Shown here: in pieces, positions 45,162-53,474 of the stretch
Position numbering within the stretch: position 1 is the first letter of the stretch
How the letters are laid out: each line of letters begins with the position of its first letter
Origin: an uncultured Alphaproteobacteria bacterium
GTDB lineage: Bacteria; Pseudomonadota; Alphaproteobacteria; RF32; CAG-239
Reading direction: 5' to 3'
NCBI GenBank assembly: GCA_944393695.1
Contig: CALYAY010000004.1
Coordinates: 38,077-102,076 of the forward strand
DNA: 64,000 nucleotides
Made by a program: the position numbers and the translations under genes
The notes under the pieces: generated by a model
Databases searched by the model: none
The model's input: the letters and a program-made list of their open reading frames with translations, nothing else
What the model was told of the DNA's origin: nothing

Positions 45162-45279
45162 CCCGCCCCGCCCTCTTTTCTGATATAGTTTTCTTTTTTC
45201 CCCTCACTATCCTTGGACATAGTGTTCTTTTTTCTTTACCTTTCTTCACCTCTCCCTCCGAGGGCCTAAAATCTTTTCC

Positions 45280-45850
45280 CCACATCCCCCTCCCTAAAAA
45301 CTCAGTCCCCTTTATATCTCCCCTCCCTGAAAACTCAGGGAGGGAAAGGGAGGGTTTCACCTTCAAACAAAAAAACTGTCATCCCTCGTTCAGCGCCAGT
45401 CTGAACGTCAAGGGATCTTCCTTATTGCCCTCTCCCCTTTCAAAAGGGGAGCCGGAGGGGTTAAATATCAACCGTACCCTTTTCCAGCCCGCTCTCACCC
45501 TTACTATCCTCCAATCTTTTCTTCTCTGTCATACTCCGGCTTGCCCGGGAATCCAGGTAAAAAATCATCCTTTTATCCTCCCCCTGAAACCTTTTCCAAA
45601 AATTCCCCCTCCCTGAAAACTCAGGGAGGGAAAGGGAGGGTTTCACCTTCAAATAAAAAACTGTCATCCCTCGTTCAGCGCCAGTCTGAACGTCAAAGGA
45701 TCTTCCTTATTGTCCTCTCCCCTTTCAAAAGGGGAGCCGGAGGGGCAAATATTAGCCTTACATCCTCTCCCTCACCCGCGTCACTCCGTTCCGCAAGTTC
45801 TCCCCTCCCTAAAGACTTAGGGAGGGTCGGGGAGGGTTTCATTCATCATA
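45280..45850. repeat. Mosaic of palindromic repeats upstream of Cys-rich locus 2
   Basis: Between lexA and 45894 nothing codes. Element A copies at 45319-45344, 45605-45630 and 45802-45826, the first two followed by AAAGGGAGGGTTTCACCTTCAAA; element B copies at 45376-45471 and 45661-45760; an element D relative at 45528-45556. The order B-D-A-B-A resembles the array upstream of locus 1. AT-poor purine/pyrimidine runs make all six frames open by chance. Confidence 0.88.
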
Positions 45851-45894
45851 AACAAAACCTCGTCCGATTTTCCGTCTTAGCTCAAAATTAACTA

Positions 45895-45923
45895 TTTACA
45901 ATAATTAAAATATCTGTTATTAT
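45895..45923 (+). promoter_or_regulatory. Promoter of Cys-rich locus 2
   Basis: TTTACA, a 17-base spacer, TATTAT, then the leader AAGATTCGTGACGACAACAA and AAAGGTGAT before ATGATG, matching the other three loci. Confidence 0.72.
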
Positions 45924-45961
45924 AAGATTCGTGACGACAACAACAAGACAAAGGTGATATT

Positions 45962-46954
45962 ATGATGAAATTATCCAAAGCATTAATGTTTATTTCAGCA
46001 TCAGGGCTGCTGTTTATACCCTGCGGCATATCTTTGGCGGCTTATTTGCCTCGGTCATCTCTTCCGGATGCGATTACATCTGTCTATAACACACACTTCA
46101 CATACACCTCTCATCCGGAGGAAATGTTGTTGTCTTCTGCCCTTTATCCCCTCCCTAAAGACTTAGGGAGGGGTTGGGGAAGGTTTCACAACACCACCCT
46201 TATCCAACTCGCCTCGGTGTGTTTTGTCACCGACACCAACGACTGTACCGGAAACAATTTCTTTAACGCCGACAACGATGACACCGGACACGGCACCCCC
46301 GGAGGCCCTGGAAATGGTGATGATTATGACCTCGACAACGCCGAACGTTGCAAAAAGGAAGGCTACACTCAAACCTCCTGCCTCCCCGGTGAAACGCCAG
46401 CAAACCCCTGCCCCTATGACAACTCCATCTTCGCCGAATGCACCTGTCCTGCCGGATACACCACTTGCGAAAGTCCTTATTTCGGCGTCGGTGAAGCCTG
46501 CGGCAACAAATATGCCTCCTGCGAATGTAATCCCTGCACCGGTTACGATTATACTTCCGTCCCCGAGGGCTATGTCCAGGAAGGAGAATCCTGCCTCGGT
46601 TGTGATGGTCAGGAACATTTCAAGATAAAACCCAATCCCTGCGACGGCTTCTTAGACTGCGGTTCCATGGGCGGCGATACCGGCGCAAACTCCTGCCTTT
46701 CGGGAACAACCACCTTGTACGACAATTGCAAACCCTGCCCCAACCTCGGCACCCTCTCCTCCTGCCCTGCCGGATACAGTTGCACCTTTGAGGAATGCTC
46801 CGGCCTCTCTTACAAATCCGGATGCAGCCCGAATTATACCTACTTCTGCACCCAGCCGCAAACAGACTGCCGGGCTTTGGGATATACCGAAACTTCATGC
46901 AGCGGCTCCGCCCTGAAATGCCCTTATAATCCAACCCTTTTGTTCTGCTTATAA
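45962..46954 (+). CDS. Exported cysteine-rich modular protein, copy 2
   Basis: A 330-residue paralog of the 31789 product: signal peptide (MMKLSKALMFISASGLLFI), Thr/His-rich start ending SHPEEMLLSSA, one palindromic insert, IQLASVCFVTDTNDCTGNNF, the acidic Gly/Asp stretch and Cys modules (CKKEGYTQTSCLPG, CTCPAGYTTCESPYFGVGEACG, CDGFLDCGSMG, CPNLGTLSSCPAGYSC, and the closing DCRALGYTETSCSG...LKCPYNPTLLFCL). It lacks the ERACQELNP module of copies 1, 3 and 4, so the family varies by module loss or gain. Followed by the smaller Cys-rich gene at 46976. Function unknown. Confidence 0.8.
   Translation: MMKLSKALMFISASGLLFIPCGISLAAYLPRSSLPDAITSVYNTHFTYTSHPEEMLLSSALYPLPKDLGRGWGRFHNTTLIQLASVCFVTDTNDCTGNNFFNADNDDTGHGTPGGPGNGDDYDLDNAERCKKEGYTQTSCLPGETPANPCPYDNSIFAECTCPAGYTTCESPYFGVGEACGNKYASCECNPCTGYDYTSVPEGYVQEGESCLGCDGQEHFKIKPNPCDGFLDCGSMGGDTGANSCLSGTTTLYDNCKPCPNLGTLSSCPAGYSCTFEECSGLSYKSGCSPNYTYFCTQPQTDCRALGYTETSCSGSALKCPYNPTLLFCL
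46148..46190. repeat. Palindromic element inserted in frame in Cys-rich protein 2
   Basis: A single element-A copy, CCCCTCCCTAAAGACTTAGG continuing GAGGGG, with its TTGGGGAAGGTTTCA tail, translated YPLPKDLGRGWGRFHN. It sits at the same protein position as in the other copies. Confidence 0.88.
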
Positions 46955-46975
46955 TTATTGCTTAGGAGAAACATC

Positions 46976-47671
46976 ATGAAATATTTCCTGCTCACCGTCT
47001 CAACCCTCGGATTAATCTCCCCGGCTTTTGCCCAAACTTCCGAAATCAACTGCACGCCCGCTCCGGACTGCGCCTCCCTCGGCTACACCGAAAGCTCATG
47101 CCCCAACGGCACCGGACTCAAATGCCCCTTCGGTGATAAATGGTTCTGCGCAGAAGAAAAAACTCCCGAATGTCAGCCCAAAGACTGTTCCAATTATCCC
47201 CTCCGTCTGGAACAAATCACTATCGGCTCCGGCACCTACAAACAATGTGTCCCCGGCTGCGGAGACAACACGCCCCGCTACAAATTCGTCAGCTGTAACG
47301 ACGGATATTATGAAAGCAGCGGAAAATGCATAGAAAATTCATGCAATAATTACCCATACACCTCCAAACCCTCATCCATTGACCATTGCCTGACCATCGG
47401 CTCCTGCAAAAGAGGAAACACAACCGTTTACGGCTGCACCAAATGCGAAGACGGATACGGAGATAAAAATAGAATCAGCTCCTCATTTGAAGGAAACTGC
47501 CCGCAAATTCAATGCAGTGATTACTGCTATGTCAAACAGGGAATCTTCTCTCTGGACAGCTTTGATCAACTAACACGTCCGACAAATTGTGGATACTTAG
47601 GATATGAAAGTTGCTTCAAAGGACAAACCCTGTATTACCGCTGCGGTGCCTTGTTCGGCTGTGATCTCTGA
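46976..47671 (+). CDS. Small exported cysteine-rich protein, second gene of locus 2
   Basis: About 231 residues from the ATG at 46976 (AGGAG seven bases upstream; the in-frame reading from 46958 has none). Signal peptide MKYFLLTVSTLGLISPAFA. The first module (CTPAPDCASLGYTESSCPNG, CPFGDKWFC) is nearly identical to that of the 32953 protein, after which the two diverge completely: here the remainder is more Cys modules (CSNYPL, CVPGCGDNTPRYKFVSC, SSGKCIENSC, CTKCEDGYG) with no lectin-like domain. So the N-terminal module works as an adaptor carrying different C-termini. Closed by a terminator. Confidence 0.78.
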   Translation: MKYFLLTVSTLGLISPAFAQTSEINCTPAPDCASLGYTESSCPNGTGLKCPFGDKWFCAEEKTPECQPKDCSNYPLRLEQITIGSGTYKQCVPGCGDNTPRYKFVSCNDGYYESSGKCIENSCNNYPYTSKPSSIDHCLTIGSCKRGNTTVYGCTKCEDGYGDKNRISSSFEGNCPQIQCSDYCYVKQGIFSLDSFDQLTRPTNCGYLGYESCFKGQTLYYRCGALFGCDL

Positions 47672-47678
47672 CACACCC

Positions 47679-47709
47679 AAAGCGGCCAGCCTTTCGACTG
47701 ACCGCTTTT
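47679..47709 (+). terminator. Terminator of Cys-rich locus 2
   Basis: AAAGCGGCCAG and CTGACCGCTTT pair over 11 bp with one G-T wobble and end in four T. It lies between the Cys-rich pair and the convergent pheT. Confidence 0.75.
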
Positions 47710-47726
47710 CCCTATCCGGGACGATT

Positions 47727-50111
47727 TTACCTCAAAACCGCACCGGTCTTTTTCCCGACTTCCACTTCAACTTTTTTCATCAAAGTTTCAATTTCCTTAT
47801 CGGTAAAAGTCGCCTCACTCGGCTGGAAAATCAGCGCTATAGCCACAGACTTCTTACCTTCCGGCAGATTTTCGCCCTCATAAACGTCAAACACCCGGAC
47901 ATCGGTAATATGCTTGCGATCAGCATTTTTAGCCGCCGCAATAATATTAACCGCCGGAACATTTTTCTCAACCACAAAGGCCAAATCCTTGTCCACCGGC
48001 TGAAACGGCGAAAGTTCCAGCTTTTTGCGCGCCTTGTCATGAGAAACGCGCGGCAGCGGAATATTATCCAGATTAACCTCAAAGGCAACCACCCGCTGCT
48101 TAATGCCGAATTTTTTCAGCACAGCCGGATGAATTTCGCCAAAATAAGCCATCACGTTTTTACCAAGCCTTAAAGCACCGCTGCGTCCCGGATGATAATA
48201 AGCCGGAGCATCAGTCGTCACCTGGGCATTCTCCCACGGCCCGTTCGCCGCCGCAATGGCCGCCAACGCATCAGCCTTGGCATCAAAAACATCATACGGA
48301 CGAACTTCGCCGATCCAGCTTTTGGCCGAAGTCATACCGCAACGCACACCGCCGGCCGCAGTATACTGTTCTCCCGGATTACGTCCGTAAAATTCCGGCC
48401 CGGCTTCAAACAACGCCAGATTGGGATAACCGCGGGCAATATTGTTTTTAACCGCAATCAGCAGATTAGGCAAAATCGAAGGCCGCATCTCATCAAGCTC
48501 CGCCGTAATCGGATTATACAGCAGAATTGCCTCCTCGGAACGACGGAAATCCTTTGCCGTTTTGGAATCCGTAAAACTCCAGGTAACCGTTTCCAGCATT
48601 CCCCGGTTTGCCAGCTCATGCTTAACCGTAACCACCCGCTGCTGCGCCGGTGTCAAAACCTGCTTGGGAAACTTGCCGTGAGGCAATGTCTCTGCCGGAA
48701 TTGTATCCAGCCCCACCATCCGCACGACTTCTTCAATCAAATCCTGCTCACAGTCGATATCCCCGCGCCAGGTCGGCGAAACTGCCTTGATTTTTCCGTT
48801 TTCTTCGGAGGTTACAAAGCCAAGATGATTCAAAATCTCAACTATTTTATCTTTTGAGACATCAATTCCGACAAAACTCTTCATCCTTTCCGGACGCAGA
48901 TAAGCCACTTTCGGCTGATAATCTTCTTTGCCGTCCATTTCCATGTCCGAAACCTCGCCGCCGCAAATTTCCGTAATCAGCTGCACGGCATAATCCGAAC
49001 CCAAAACATTTGACTTCGGATCCACCCAGCGTTCATAGCGGTAACGGGAATCGGAATCAATCTGAAACTTGCGTCCCGTCCGGGCAATTACCACCGGATT
49101 AAACAAAGCGCATTCCACAAACACGTTAACCGTATCCGCGCTGCAGCCTTTTTCCGCACCGCCCATAATGCCGCCCAGACACTGAATGCCTTCATCGTCG
49201 CAAATTCCCAGCGACTTATCGTCAAGCGCATATTCCTTATCTTCCAGCGACACAAATTTTTCACCAGGCCTGGCCATCCGAATGGTTATGTTCCCTTTCA
49301 GCTTATCCGCATCAAACACGTGCAGCGGCCGGGCCAAATCATAATTAATATAATTCGTCACATCCACCAGCGGCGAAATCGACCGCAGCCCGATGGCCGC
49401 CAACCGGTCTTTCATCCACTTCGGCGTCTCGGCCTTGTTGTTCACCCCGCGGATATAGCGCCCCACATACACCGGACAAGCCTCATAATCTTCAACTTTT
49501 ACTTTAATTGGCGAGGCGAAGCTGCCATTTTTCTTTAAAATTTTCAGCTTTTTCAACTTACCCAGTCCGGCCGCGGCCAAATCACGGGCAATTCCTCTCA
49601 CTCCGAGACATTCCGCCCGGTTCGGGGTAATTGAAATTTCAATCACCGGATCAACATTCAACACCTGCGCCGCCGGCACGCCGACAGGCGTATCCGCCGG
49701 CAGTTCGATAATACCGCTGTGATCTTCGCCAATCCCCAGCTCTTTTTCCGAACACATCATGCCAAAACTTTCCACTCCGCGGATTTTCCCGACCTTAATC
49801 ACCTCGTTAAATGCCGGAATCAATGTTCCCACCGGAGCAAAAACGCCGATCATTCCTTCATGACAATTAGGCGCTCCGCACACAACCTGCAGCGTCTCTT
49901 TGCCGTTATTAACCTTCAACACATGCAGATGATCCGAGTCCGGATGCATTTCCAGCCGCTCGACTTTTGCCGTAACAAAACCGCCCAGCTGACCGGCCGG
50001 ATTAAAAACTTCTTCAACTTCCAGACCGATTTTGGTAAGCGTTTCCGCAATCTCGTCAACACCGGCATCCGTCTCCAGATGTTCCTTTAACCACGATATA
50101 CTGAATTTCAT
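47727..50111 (-). CDS. pheT: Phenylalanyl-tRNA synthetase beta subunit
   Basis: The structural and editing subunit of the alpha2-beta2 enzyme. Domains in order: EMAP/OB tRNA-binding domain (about 40-150; GGFVTAKVERLEMHPDSDHLHVLKV is its core), B3/B4 editing (to about 400; ITPNRAECLGVRGIARDLAA), B5 (400-480; PTWRGDIDCEQDLIEEVVRM), the catalytic-like core (480-690) and the C-terminal ferredoxin-like anticodon domain (KLELSPFQPVDKDLAFVVE). 794 aa is normal. The ATG overlaps the pheS stop by four bases. Confidence 0.98.
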   Translation of the reverse strand: MKFSISWLKEHLETDAGVDEIAETLTKIGLEVEEVFNPAGQLGGFVTAKVERLEMHPDSDHLHVLKVNNGKETLQVVCGAPNCHEGMIGVFAPVGTLIPAFNEVIKVGKIRGVESFGMMCSEKELGIGEDHSGIIELPADTPVGVPAAQVLNVDPVIEISITPNRAECLGVRGIARDLAAAGLGKLKKLKILKKNGSFASPIKVKVEDYEACPVYVGRYIRGVNNKAETPKWMKDRLAAIGLRSISPLVDVTNYINYDLARPLHVFDADKLKGNITIRMARPGEKFVSLEDKEYALDDKSLGICDDEGIQCLGGIMGGAEKGCSADTVNVFVECALFNPVVIARTGRKFQIDSDSRYRYERWVDPKSNVLGSDYAVQLITEICGGEVSDMEMDGKEDYQPKVAYLRPERMKSFVGIDVSKDKIVEILNHLGFVTSEENGKIKAVSPTWRGDIDCEQDLIEEVVRMVGLDTIPAETLPHGKFPKQVLTPAQQRVVTVKHELANRGMLETVTWSFTDSKTAKDFRRSEEAILLYNPITAELDEMRPSILPNLLIAVKNNIARGYPNLALFEAGPEFYGRNPGEQYTAAGGVRCGMTSAKSWIGEVRPYDVFDAKADALAAIAAANGPWENAQVTTDAPAYYHPGRSGALRLGKNVMAYFGEIHPAVLKKFGIKQRVVAFEVNLDNIPLPRVSHDKARKKLELSPFQPVDKDLAFVVEKNVPAVNIIAAAKNADRKHITDVRVFDVYEGENLPEGKKSVAIALIFQPSEATFTDKEIETLMKKVEVEVGKKTGAVLR

Positions 50112-51211
50112 CTTGCACTGCCTCCGTTATTGCTTAATCCCCCTGTCATTGACGAAAAATCCAACGGCATAAAACCATAATGCTTCAGCCAGCGGACATC
50201 CGATTCAAAAAACGTTCTCAAGTCGGGAATACCGTATTTCAGCATGGCCAGACGGTCGATTCCCATGCCAAAGGCAAACCCCTGATATTCCTCGGGATCT
50301 ATACCGCCGGCCCGCAACACGTTGGGATGAACCATACCGCAGCCCAAAATCTCCAGCCAGTCTGTTCCGGCCCCGATTTTAAGCTCATCCTTTGTTTTCA
50401 GACAACCGATATCCATCTCGGCCGACGGTTCGGTAAACGGAAAATATGACGGACGGTAGCGCACCGGAATATCATCCAGCTCAAAAAACGCCTTCACAAA
50501 ATCATACAGGCAGCCCTTGAGATGAGCCATTGTAATATTTTTATCAATCACCAGCCCTTCCACCTGATGAAACATCGGCGTATGCGTAGCATCATAATCC
50601 GAACGATAAGTTCTCCCCGGCGCCACAACGCGGATAGGCGGCCGCTGCCGCTCCATTGTCCGGATCTGCACCGGTGACGTATGCGTTCTCACCACATAGC
50701 TGTCATCAAAATCATCGCTGTTTTTGTTGGGAATATAGAAAGTATCCTGCATCTGCCGCGCCGGATGGTTTGCCGGCATATTCAGGGCATTAAAGTTATG
50801 AAACTGATCTTCGATATCAGGTCCTTCCGCAACCTCAAAACCCATCTCGCCAAAGATAGCCACAACTTCCTCATAAATTTTCGAAACCGGATGAATCCGT
50901 CCCTGGTTTTCCGGCCGCACCGGCAGCGTAACATCCACCGTTTCCCTGGACAGCTTCTCATTCAGTTCTTTTTCGGCCAGTTCCGCCCGACGGACATTCA
51001 GCGCTTCTTCCACTTCTGACTTAAGGACATTCAGCCTTTTGCCCATTTCGATTTTCTGCTCAACGGGCAAAGCTCCCATCCCTTTCATCAACTCGGTAAT
51101 CCGGCCTTTTTTGCCCAGCAGGGCCACCCTTGCCTCGTCCCAGGACTTCAAGTCTTCCGCCTTGCTGACGGCTGCCAGCATTTCTGTTTTCAAACTTTCA
51201 ATATCTTCCAT
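50108..51211 (-). CDS. pheS: Phenylalanyl-tRNA synthetase alpha subunit
   Basis: The catalytic subunit. An N-terminal coiled coil (about 1-90) is followed by HPVSKIYEEVVAIFGEMGFEVAEGPDIE, the motif 2 region VVRTHTSPVQIRTMERQRPPIRVVAPGRTYRSDYDATHTPMFHQVEG, and motif 3 [20 protein letters not shown]. The start is taken at the ATG at 51211 (MEDIESLKTEM) with AGGTGA upstream; the in-frame codon at 51229 adds six residues without a ribosome site. A tail after FMPLDFSS is rich in Gly and Asn. Coupled to pheT. Confidence 0.97.
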   Translation of the reverse strand: MEDIESLKTEMLAAVSKAEDLKSWDEARVALLGKKGRITELMKGMGALPVEQKIEMGKRLNVLKSEVEEALNVRRAELAEKELNEKLSRETVDVTLPVRPENQGRIHPVSKIYEEVVAIFGEMGFEVAEGPDIEDQFHNFNALNMPANHPARQMQDTFYIPNKNSDDFDDSYVVRTHTSPVQIRTMERQRPPIRVVAPGRTYRSDYDATHTPMFHQVEGLVIDKNITMAHLKGCLYDFVKAFFELDDIPVRYRPSYFPFTEPSAEMDIGCLKTKDELKIGAGTDWLEILGCGMVHPNVLRAGGIDPEEYQGFAFGMGIDRLAMLKYGIPDLRTFFESDVRWLKHYGFMPLDFSSMTGGLSNNGGSAR

Positions 51212-51243
51212 ATTTTTCACCTGTGGCAAACATTTAAAAATAC

Positions 51244-51282
51244 AAAAGAGTTAACCGAAAAATATTCTCAGTCAACTCTTTA
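51244..51282 (-). terminator. Terminator or attenuator between rplT and pheS
   Basis: AAAGAGTTGAC and GTTAACTCTTT pair over 11 bp (one G-T) and are followed by TGTATTTTT on the minus strand, only 33 bases before pheS. It either ends rpmI-rplT or attenuates pheST. No clear Phe-rich leader peptide was found in the 250-base gap. Confidence 0.6.
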
Positions 51283-51482
51283 ATTTCAAACTCTGATATT
51301 AAATTCTGACGGTGATACGCTGTTTCTTTGACCACCTTTCCTCAGGACATCTCTGGAAACTTCAAAGGATTTTCATCTGCCGTCGAAACCAAACCTCCGA
51401 CAAACTGCGCCTCCTTCTCACTCCCCTTTCCGACCCTGGCCGTTTTCCGGCTCTCGGTCGTCCGCCCCGGGAAAAATCAGAT

Positions 51483-51842
51483 TTACTTGCTCAAAGCAGC
51501 TTTTGCCTTCTCAACCAGAGAAGCAAAATGTGCAGGCTCTTTCAAAGCAATATCAGCAAGGACTTTTCGGTCGAGTTCGATGCCGGCTTTGATAAGCCCG
51601 CTCATAAATCGAGAGTAAGTCATATCATTCAAACGCGCAGCAGCATTAATTCTCTGAATCCACAAAGCGCGGAAACTTCTTTTCTTGGCTCTTCTGTCGC
51701 GATAAGCATACTGTAAAGCTTTTTCAACCTTTTCAACGGCAACACGGAAAACATTGTTTGAACGTCCTCTGTATCCTTTGGCCATTGAGATAATCTTTTT
51801 GTGACGGGCATGAGCCGTCATTCCTCTTTTAATACGAGACAT
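51483..51842 (-). CDS. rplT: 50S ribosomal protein L20
   Basis: A 119-residue large-subunit assembly protein. [69 protein letters not shown] is distributed as the long basic N-terminal helix and RNA-binding domain; the C-terminus is [28 protein letters not shown]. GGAGG precedes the ATG. 14 bases after rpmI. Confidence 0.98.
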   Translation of the reverse strand: MSRIKRGMTAHARHKKIISMAKGYRGRSNNVFRVAVEKVEKALQYAYRDRRAKKRSFRALWIQRINAAARLNDMTYSRFMSGLIKAGIELDRKVLADIALKEPAHFASLVEKAKAALSK

Positions 51843-51856
51843 CTGACAATTCCTCC

Positions 51857-52054
51857 TTAAATATATGGCATATACTGTTTAACAATCTTCACGTCAACTT
51901 CGTTCAGCAAAGTTGTGCCGCGAGCCTGTCTTTTCATTTTTGTACCTTTATTAAAAAGCAGGTGTCTCTTATTGGCAAAATTTCTCTTCAGCTTGCCTGT
52001 TCCGGTCACGCTGAAACGCTTTTTGGCGGCGCTTTTTGTTTTTAACTTAGGCAT
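51857..52054 (-). CDS. rpmI: 50S ribosomal protein L35
   Basis: A 65-residue protein: [20 protein letters not shown], then KHLL-like [20 protein letters not shown] and a C-terminal [15 protein letters not shown] precedes the ATG. infC, usually upstream, is not adjacent; the 248 bases before rpmI (52055-52302) hold its promoter region and that of the divergent FHA gene. Confidence 0.97.
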   Translation of the reverse strand: MPKLKTKSAAKKRFSVTGTGKLKRNFANKRHLLFNKGTKMKRQARGTTLLNEVDVKIVKQYMPYI

Positions 52055-52226
52055 TTTGCTTCCTTTCTGAAAAAATTATTGTTCGGATGCATTGCAGGCG
52101 CTCTGGCATGCCGTTTAGCACAGATTCGCCCCGTCATCGGACTGCCTTATACACTTTTTTTTCACAAAAAGCAAGCCCTTTCTTCAACTTTTTGCAAAAT
52201 ATCCCGTCAAGTGCTAAAAATAGTTA

Positions 52227-52255
52227 TTGACACACAACAAAATATATGTTAATGT
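52227..52255 (+). promoter_or_regulatory. Promoter of the FHA gene
   Basis: A consensus -35 TTGACA, exactly 17 bases, then TAATGT, about 48 bases before the start codon. One of the best sigma-70 matches in the window. Confidence 0.7.
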
Positions 52256-52302
52256 AAAATCATAAAAATATTATTATGTTTAACTATTAAAACAAAAGCG
52301 AT

Positions 52303-52635
52303 ATGAATACAAAAAATCTCCAAGAGCTGATCATTCAAAATGAAGTAGAAAACAACAACCGCACCTGCAAATGCATTGCTGTTTTAACCGGACGCTTTCT
52401 CCCCAAACTCTGCATGGCAAACAACTACACCATTGACCTGCTGTCAATGCAAAAACGCCTGCAAGACCTGGATGAAGGAGGCTGGATTGTTTTCGGACGA
52501 GACAGGGCTTTCTGCGATATTATCGTATCAAACACTGATCGCACAATATCCAGAATCCACTGTTACATAAAAAAATGCGAGAACAAATTCCAAATTTTTG
52601 ACTGCTCGCTAAACGGAACCAGAGTCGTATTCTAA
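52303..52635 (+). CDS. Minimal FHA-domain protein
   Basis: 110 residues, of which the last 50 form a forkhead-associated phosphothreonine-binding core: WIVFGRDRAFCDIIVSN (GR motif), TISRIHCYIKK (SxxH motif) and FQIFDCSLNGTRVVF (NGT motif). The protein stops right after NGTRV, so the final strands of a normal FHA fold are missing; it may be truncated or complete by dimerisation. The N-terminus is unrecognised. No kinase gene is nearby. Own promoter and own terminator, divergent from rpmI. Confidence 0.8.
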   Translation: MNTKNLQELIIQNEVENNNRTCKCIAVLTGRFLPKLCMANNYTIDLLSMQKRLQDLDEGGWIVFGRDRAFCDIIVSNTDRTISRIHCYIKKCENKFQIFDCSLNGTRVVF

Positions 52636-52650
52636 ACGGCTTTTGCAACA

Positions 52651-52687
52651 AAGAACGGGAAAACTTATCGTTTCCCGTTCTTTTCAT
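52651..52687 (+). terminator. Terminator of the FHA gene
   Basis: A perfect 12-bp stem AAGAACGGGAAA/TTTCCCGTTCTT with an 8-base loop, T-rich after it. Confidence 0.9.
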
Positions 52688-52699
52688 TTCCCCTAACCT

Positions 52700-53380
52700 T
52701 TTTTTCCCCTCTGCCTCTCCAGGTCAAACAAATCATCCCAACCTTCTCCCTCTGAAACCTTTGCTCCACATCCCCTCCCTGAAAACTCAGGCTCCTCTAT
52801 CACCCTCCCTGAAAACTCAGGGAGGGCTGGGGAGGGTTTCATATTCAAACAAAATAAAACTGTCATCCCTCGTTCAGCGCCAGTCTGAACGTCAAGGGAT
52901 CTTCCTTATTGCCCTCTCTCCTTTCAAAAGGGGAGCCGGAGGGGGCAAATATCAACCGCTTTTCTTACCTCTCCCTCTGAGGGGAGAGGTCGGAGCGCAA
53001 GCTCCGGGTGAGGGTGACAATCAAGTATCCTTACATCCTCCCCCTAAAGACTTAGGGCTGGAGACAGAAAATATCTCCAGCGGAAATATTTTCAACGACA
53101 GGCGACAGTTTGTTAGCTCATAAGCTAGCGGCAGCGAAGCGAAACGAGCGTTACAAACCGAGTGACCGCAGCGACTTAGCAAACGCAGTGAGCTTAGGAG
53201 CCAGAAAGTAGGAGGGGGTATGACAATGTCATCCCTCGTTCAGCGCCAGTCTGAATGTCAAGGGATCTTCCTTATTGCTCTCTCCCCTTTAGAAAGGGGA
53301 GCCGGAGGGGACAAATACCAGCCTTATATTCTCCCCCTAAAATATTAGGGGGAGCAAGAGGGGGTTTTAAAACCCCGTCC
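52700..53380. repeat. Mosaic of palindromic repeats upstream of Cys-rich locus 3
   Basis: No gene between 52688 and 53410. Element A at 52803-52826 (with CTGGGGAGGGTTTCA tail), element B at 52860-52955 and 53227-53330, element E (CTCCCTCTGAGGGGAG plus GGAGCGCAAGCTCC) at about 52968-53035, element C at 53332-53356. Between 53060 and 53210 the loop of a C/A-type palindrome is interrupted by about 150 bases with its own hairpin GCTGGAGA...TCTCCAGC. Apparent open frames are repeat readings. Confidence 0.88.
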
Positions 53381-53410
53381 ATTTTTCCGTCATTATATTT
53401 AAAATATACA

Positions 53411-53439
53411 TTGATTATTTGCAAAATATCTGTTATGAT
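53411..53439 (+). promoter_or_regulatory. Promoter of Cys-rich locus 3
   Basis: TTGATT, a 17-base spacer, TATGAT, leader AAGATTCGTGAAGACAACAA and AGGTGAT before ATGATG. The leader is six bases shorter than at loci 1 and 2, as at locus 4. Confidence 0.74.
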
Positions 53440-53474
53440 AAGATTCGTGAAGACAACAACAGACAGGTGATATT

